NCBI GenBank assembly: GCA_015067435.1 | Contig: SVMM01000014.1 | Span: forward strand, 42,947 to 106,946 | Direction: 5' to 3' | Source: Oscillospiraceae bacterium | GTDB taxonomy: Bacteria; Bacillota; Clostridia; Oscillospirales; Oscillospiraceae | DNA: 64,000 nucleotides | Shown: positions 63,842-64,000 of the stretch, piece after piece | Layout: each line of letters begins with the position of its first letter | How positions within the stretch are numbered: the first letter of the stretch is position 1 | The notes under the pieces: model-generated | Databases searched by the model: none | The model's input: the letters and a program-made list of their open reading frames with translations, nothing else | What the model was told of the DNA's origin: nothing | Position numbers and translations under genes: made by a program

Positions 63842-64000
63842 CACATATTTATAAATATTGCCAAAAACGCGCGCCGCGGCGCCCCGACGCGCGCATTGCG
63901 CGCCATCGCGGCGGCGCGCGTCACTCGGTGTAAAGTAATTGTAGGACAATTTCAAAAAAGGTACAGGAAACATCTCAAACATGCTTAAATGAGAGTGCTA

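Noticed and set aside
63983..64000. A half CIRCE (GAGTGCTA) at the right edge of the window
   Set aside because: The matching TTAGCACTC arm is absent at the required 9-nt distance to the left. It is only a half-site resemblance.

Overview
The window reads as one chromosomal segment of a GC-rich, strictly anaerobic Gram-positive bacterium of the class Clostridia, most likely of the Oscillospirales type. The grounds are vegetative TTGACA/TATAAT promoters with 17-bp spacers, AGGAGG ribosome binding sites, a CIRCE element upstream of clpB, ECF vitamin-type transporters, lipoproteins and an SLH-domain surface protein, an oxygen-sensitive class III ribonucleotide reductase, and several iron-sulfur enzymes. 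The genus cannot be decided from the sequence. No rRNA, tRNA, CRISPR array, insertion sequence or prophage was seen. I found 50 protein genes. The first is cut by the window edge.

Layout. 1-4.4 kb: end of a GH31 glycosidase, a D-Ala-D-Ala carboxypeptidase with a DUF937 gene, a membrane protein and a DUF4342 gene. 4.5-7.7 kb: an ECF transporter operon (S component, fused double ATPase, T component). 7.8-10.8 kb: inositol monophosphatase, a PilZ protein, and a diguanylate cyclase with a receiver-like domain whose phosphate acceptor is Glu. 10.9-18.4 kb: peptidase PepD diverging from a five-gene oligopeptide ABC operon, whose substrate-binding protein is apparently circularly permuted. 18.4-24 kb: a beta-helix lipoprotein, a small conserved gene, a hydrogenase-like diguanylate cyclase, and a PatB-type lyase. 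24-30.5 kb: CIRCE-controlled clpB, diverging from an operon of a zinc-ribbon transglutaminase-like protein, a Cys-rich protein with ELAG repeats, a small radical SAM enzyme and a second zinc-ribbon membrane protein. 30.5-37.7 kb: a ferredoxin-type aldo/keto reductase, a 1211-residue Ig/SLH surface protein, and a PII-like protein paired with a DUF1538 membrane protein. 37.8-42.1 kb: two tandem chemoreceptors. 42.2-48.8 kb: ftsE-ftsX-M23 peptidase, a hypothetical gene behind a G10 tract, a PucR/CdaR-type regulator, a pseudouridine synthase and a DUF4830 protein. 48.8-53.3 kb: the str operon (rpsL-rpsG-fusA-tuf). 53.4-56.9 kb: ridA-tnaA-cysteine desulfidase. 56.9-61.1 kb: nrdG-nrdD-trxB. 61.2-63.8 kb: a GGDEF/EAL protein.

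Themes. Cyclic-di-GMP signalling recurs: two probable cyclases, one GGDEF/EAL protein and one PilZ receptor. Amino-acid and peptide catabolism also recurs (peptide uptake, PepD, tryptophanase, cysteine desulfidase, PatB, with RidA to clear the enamine product). The observations most worth checking are the permuted binding protein (16557-18344), the radical SAM/ELAG-repeat operon (26974-30460), and a two-copy three-hairpin element, with one compensatory base-pair change, placed at the same distance before patB and the pseudouridine synthase gene.
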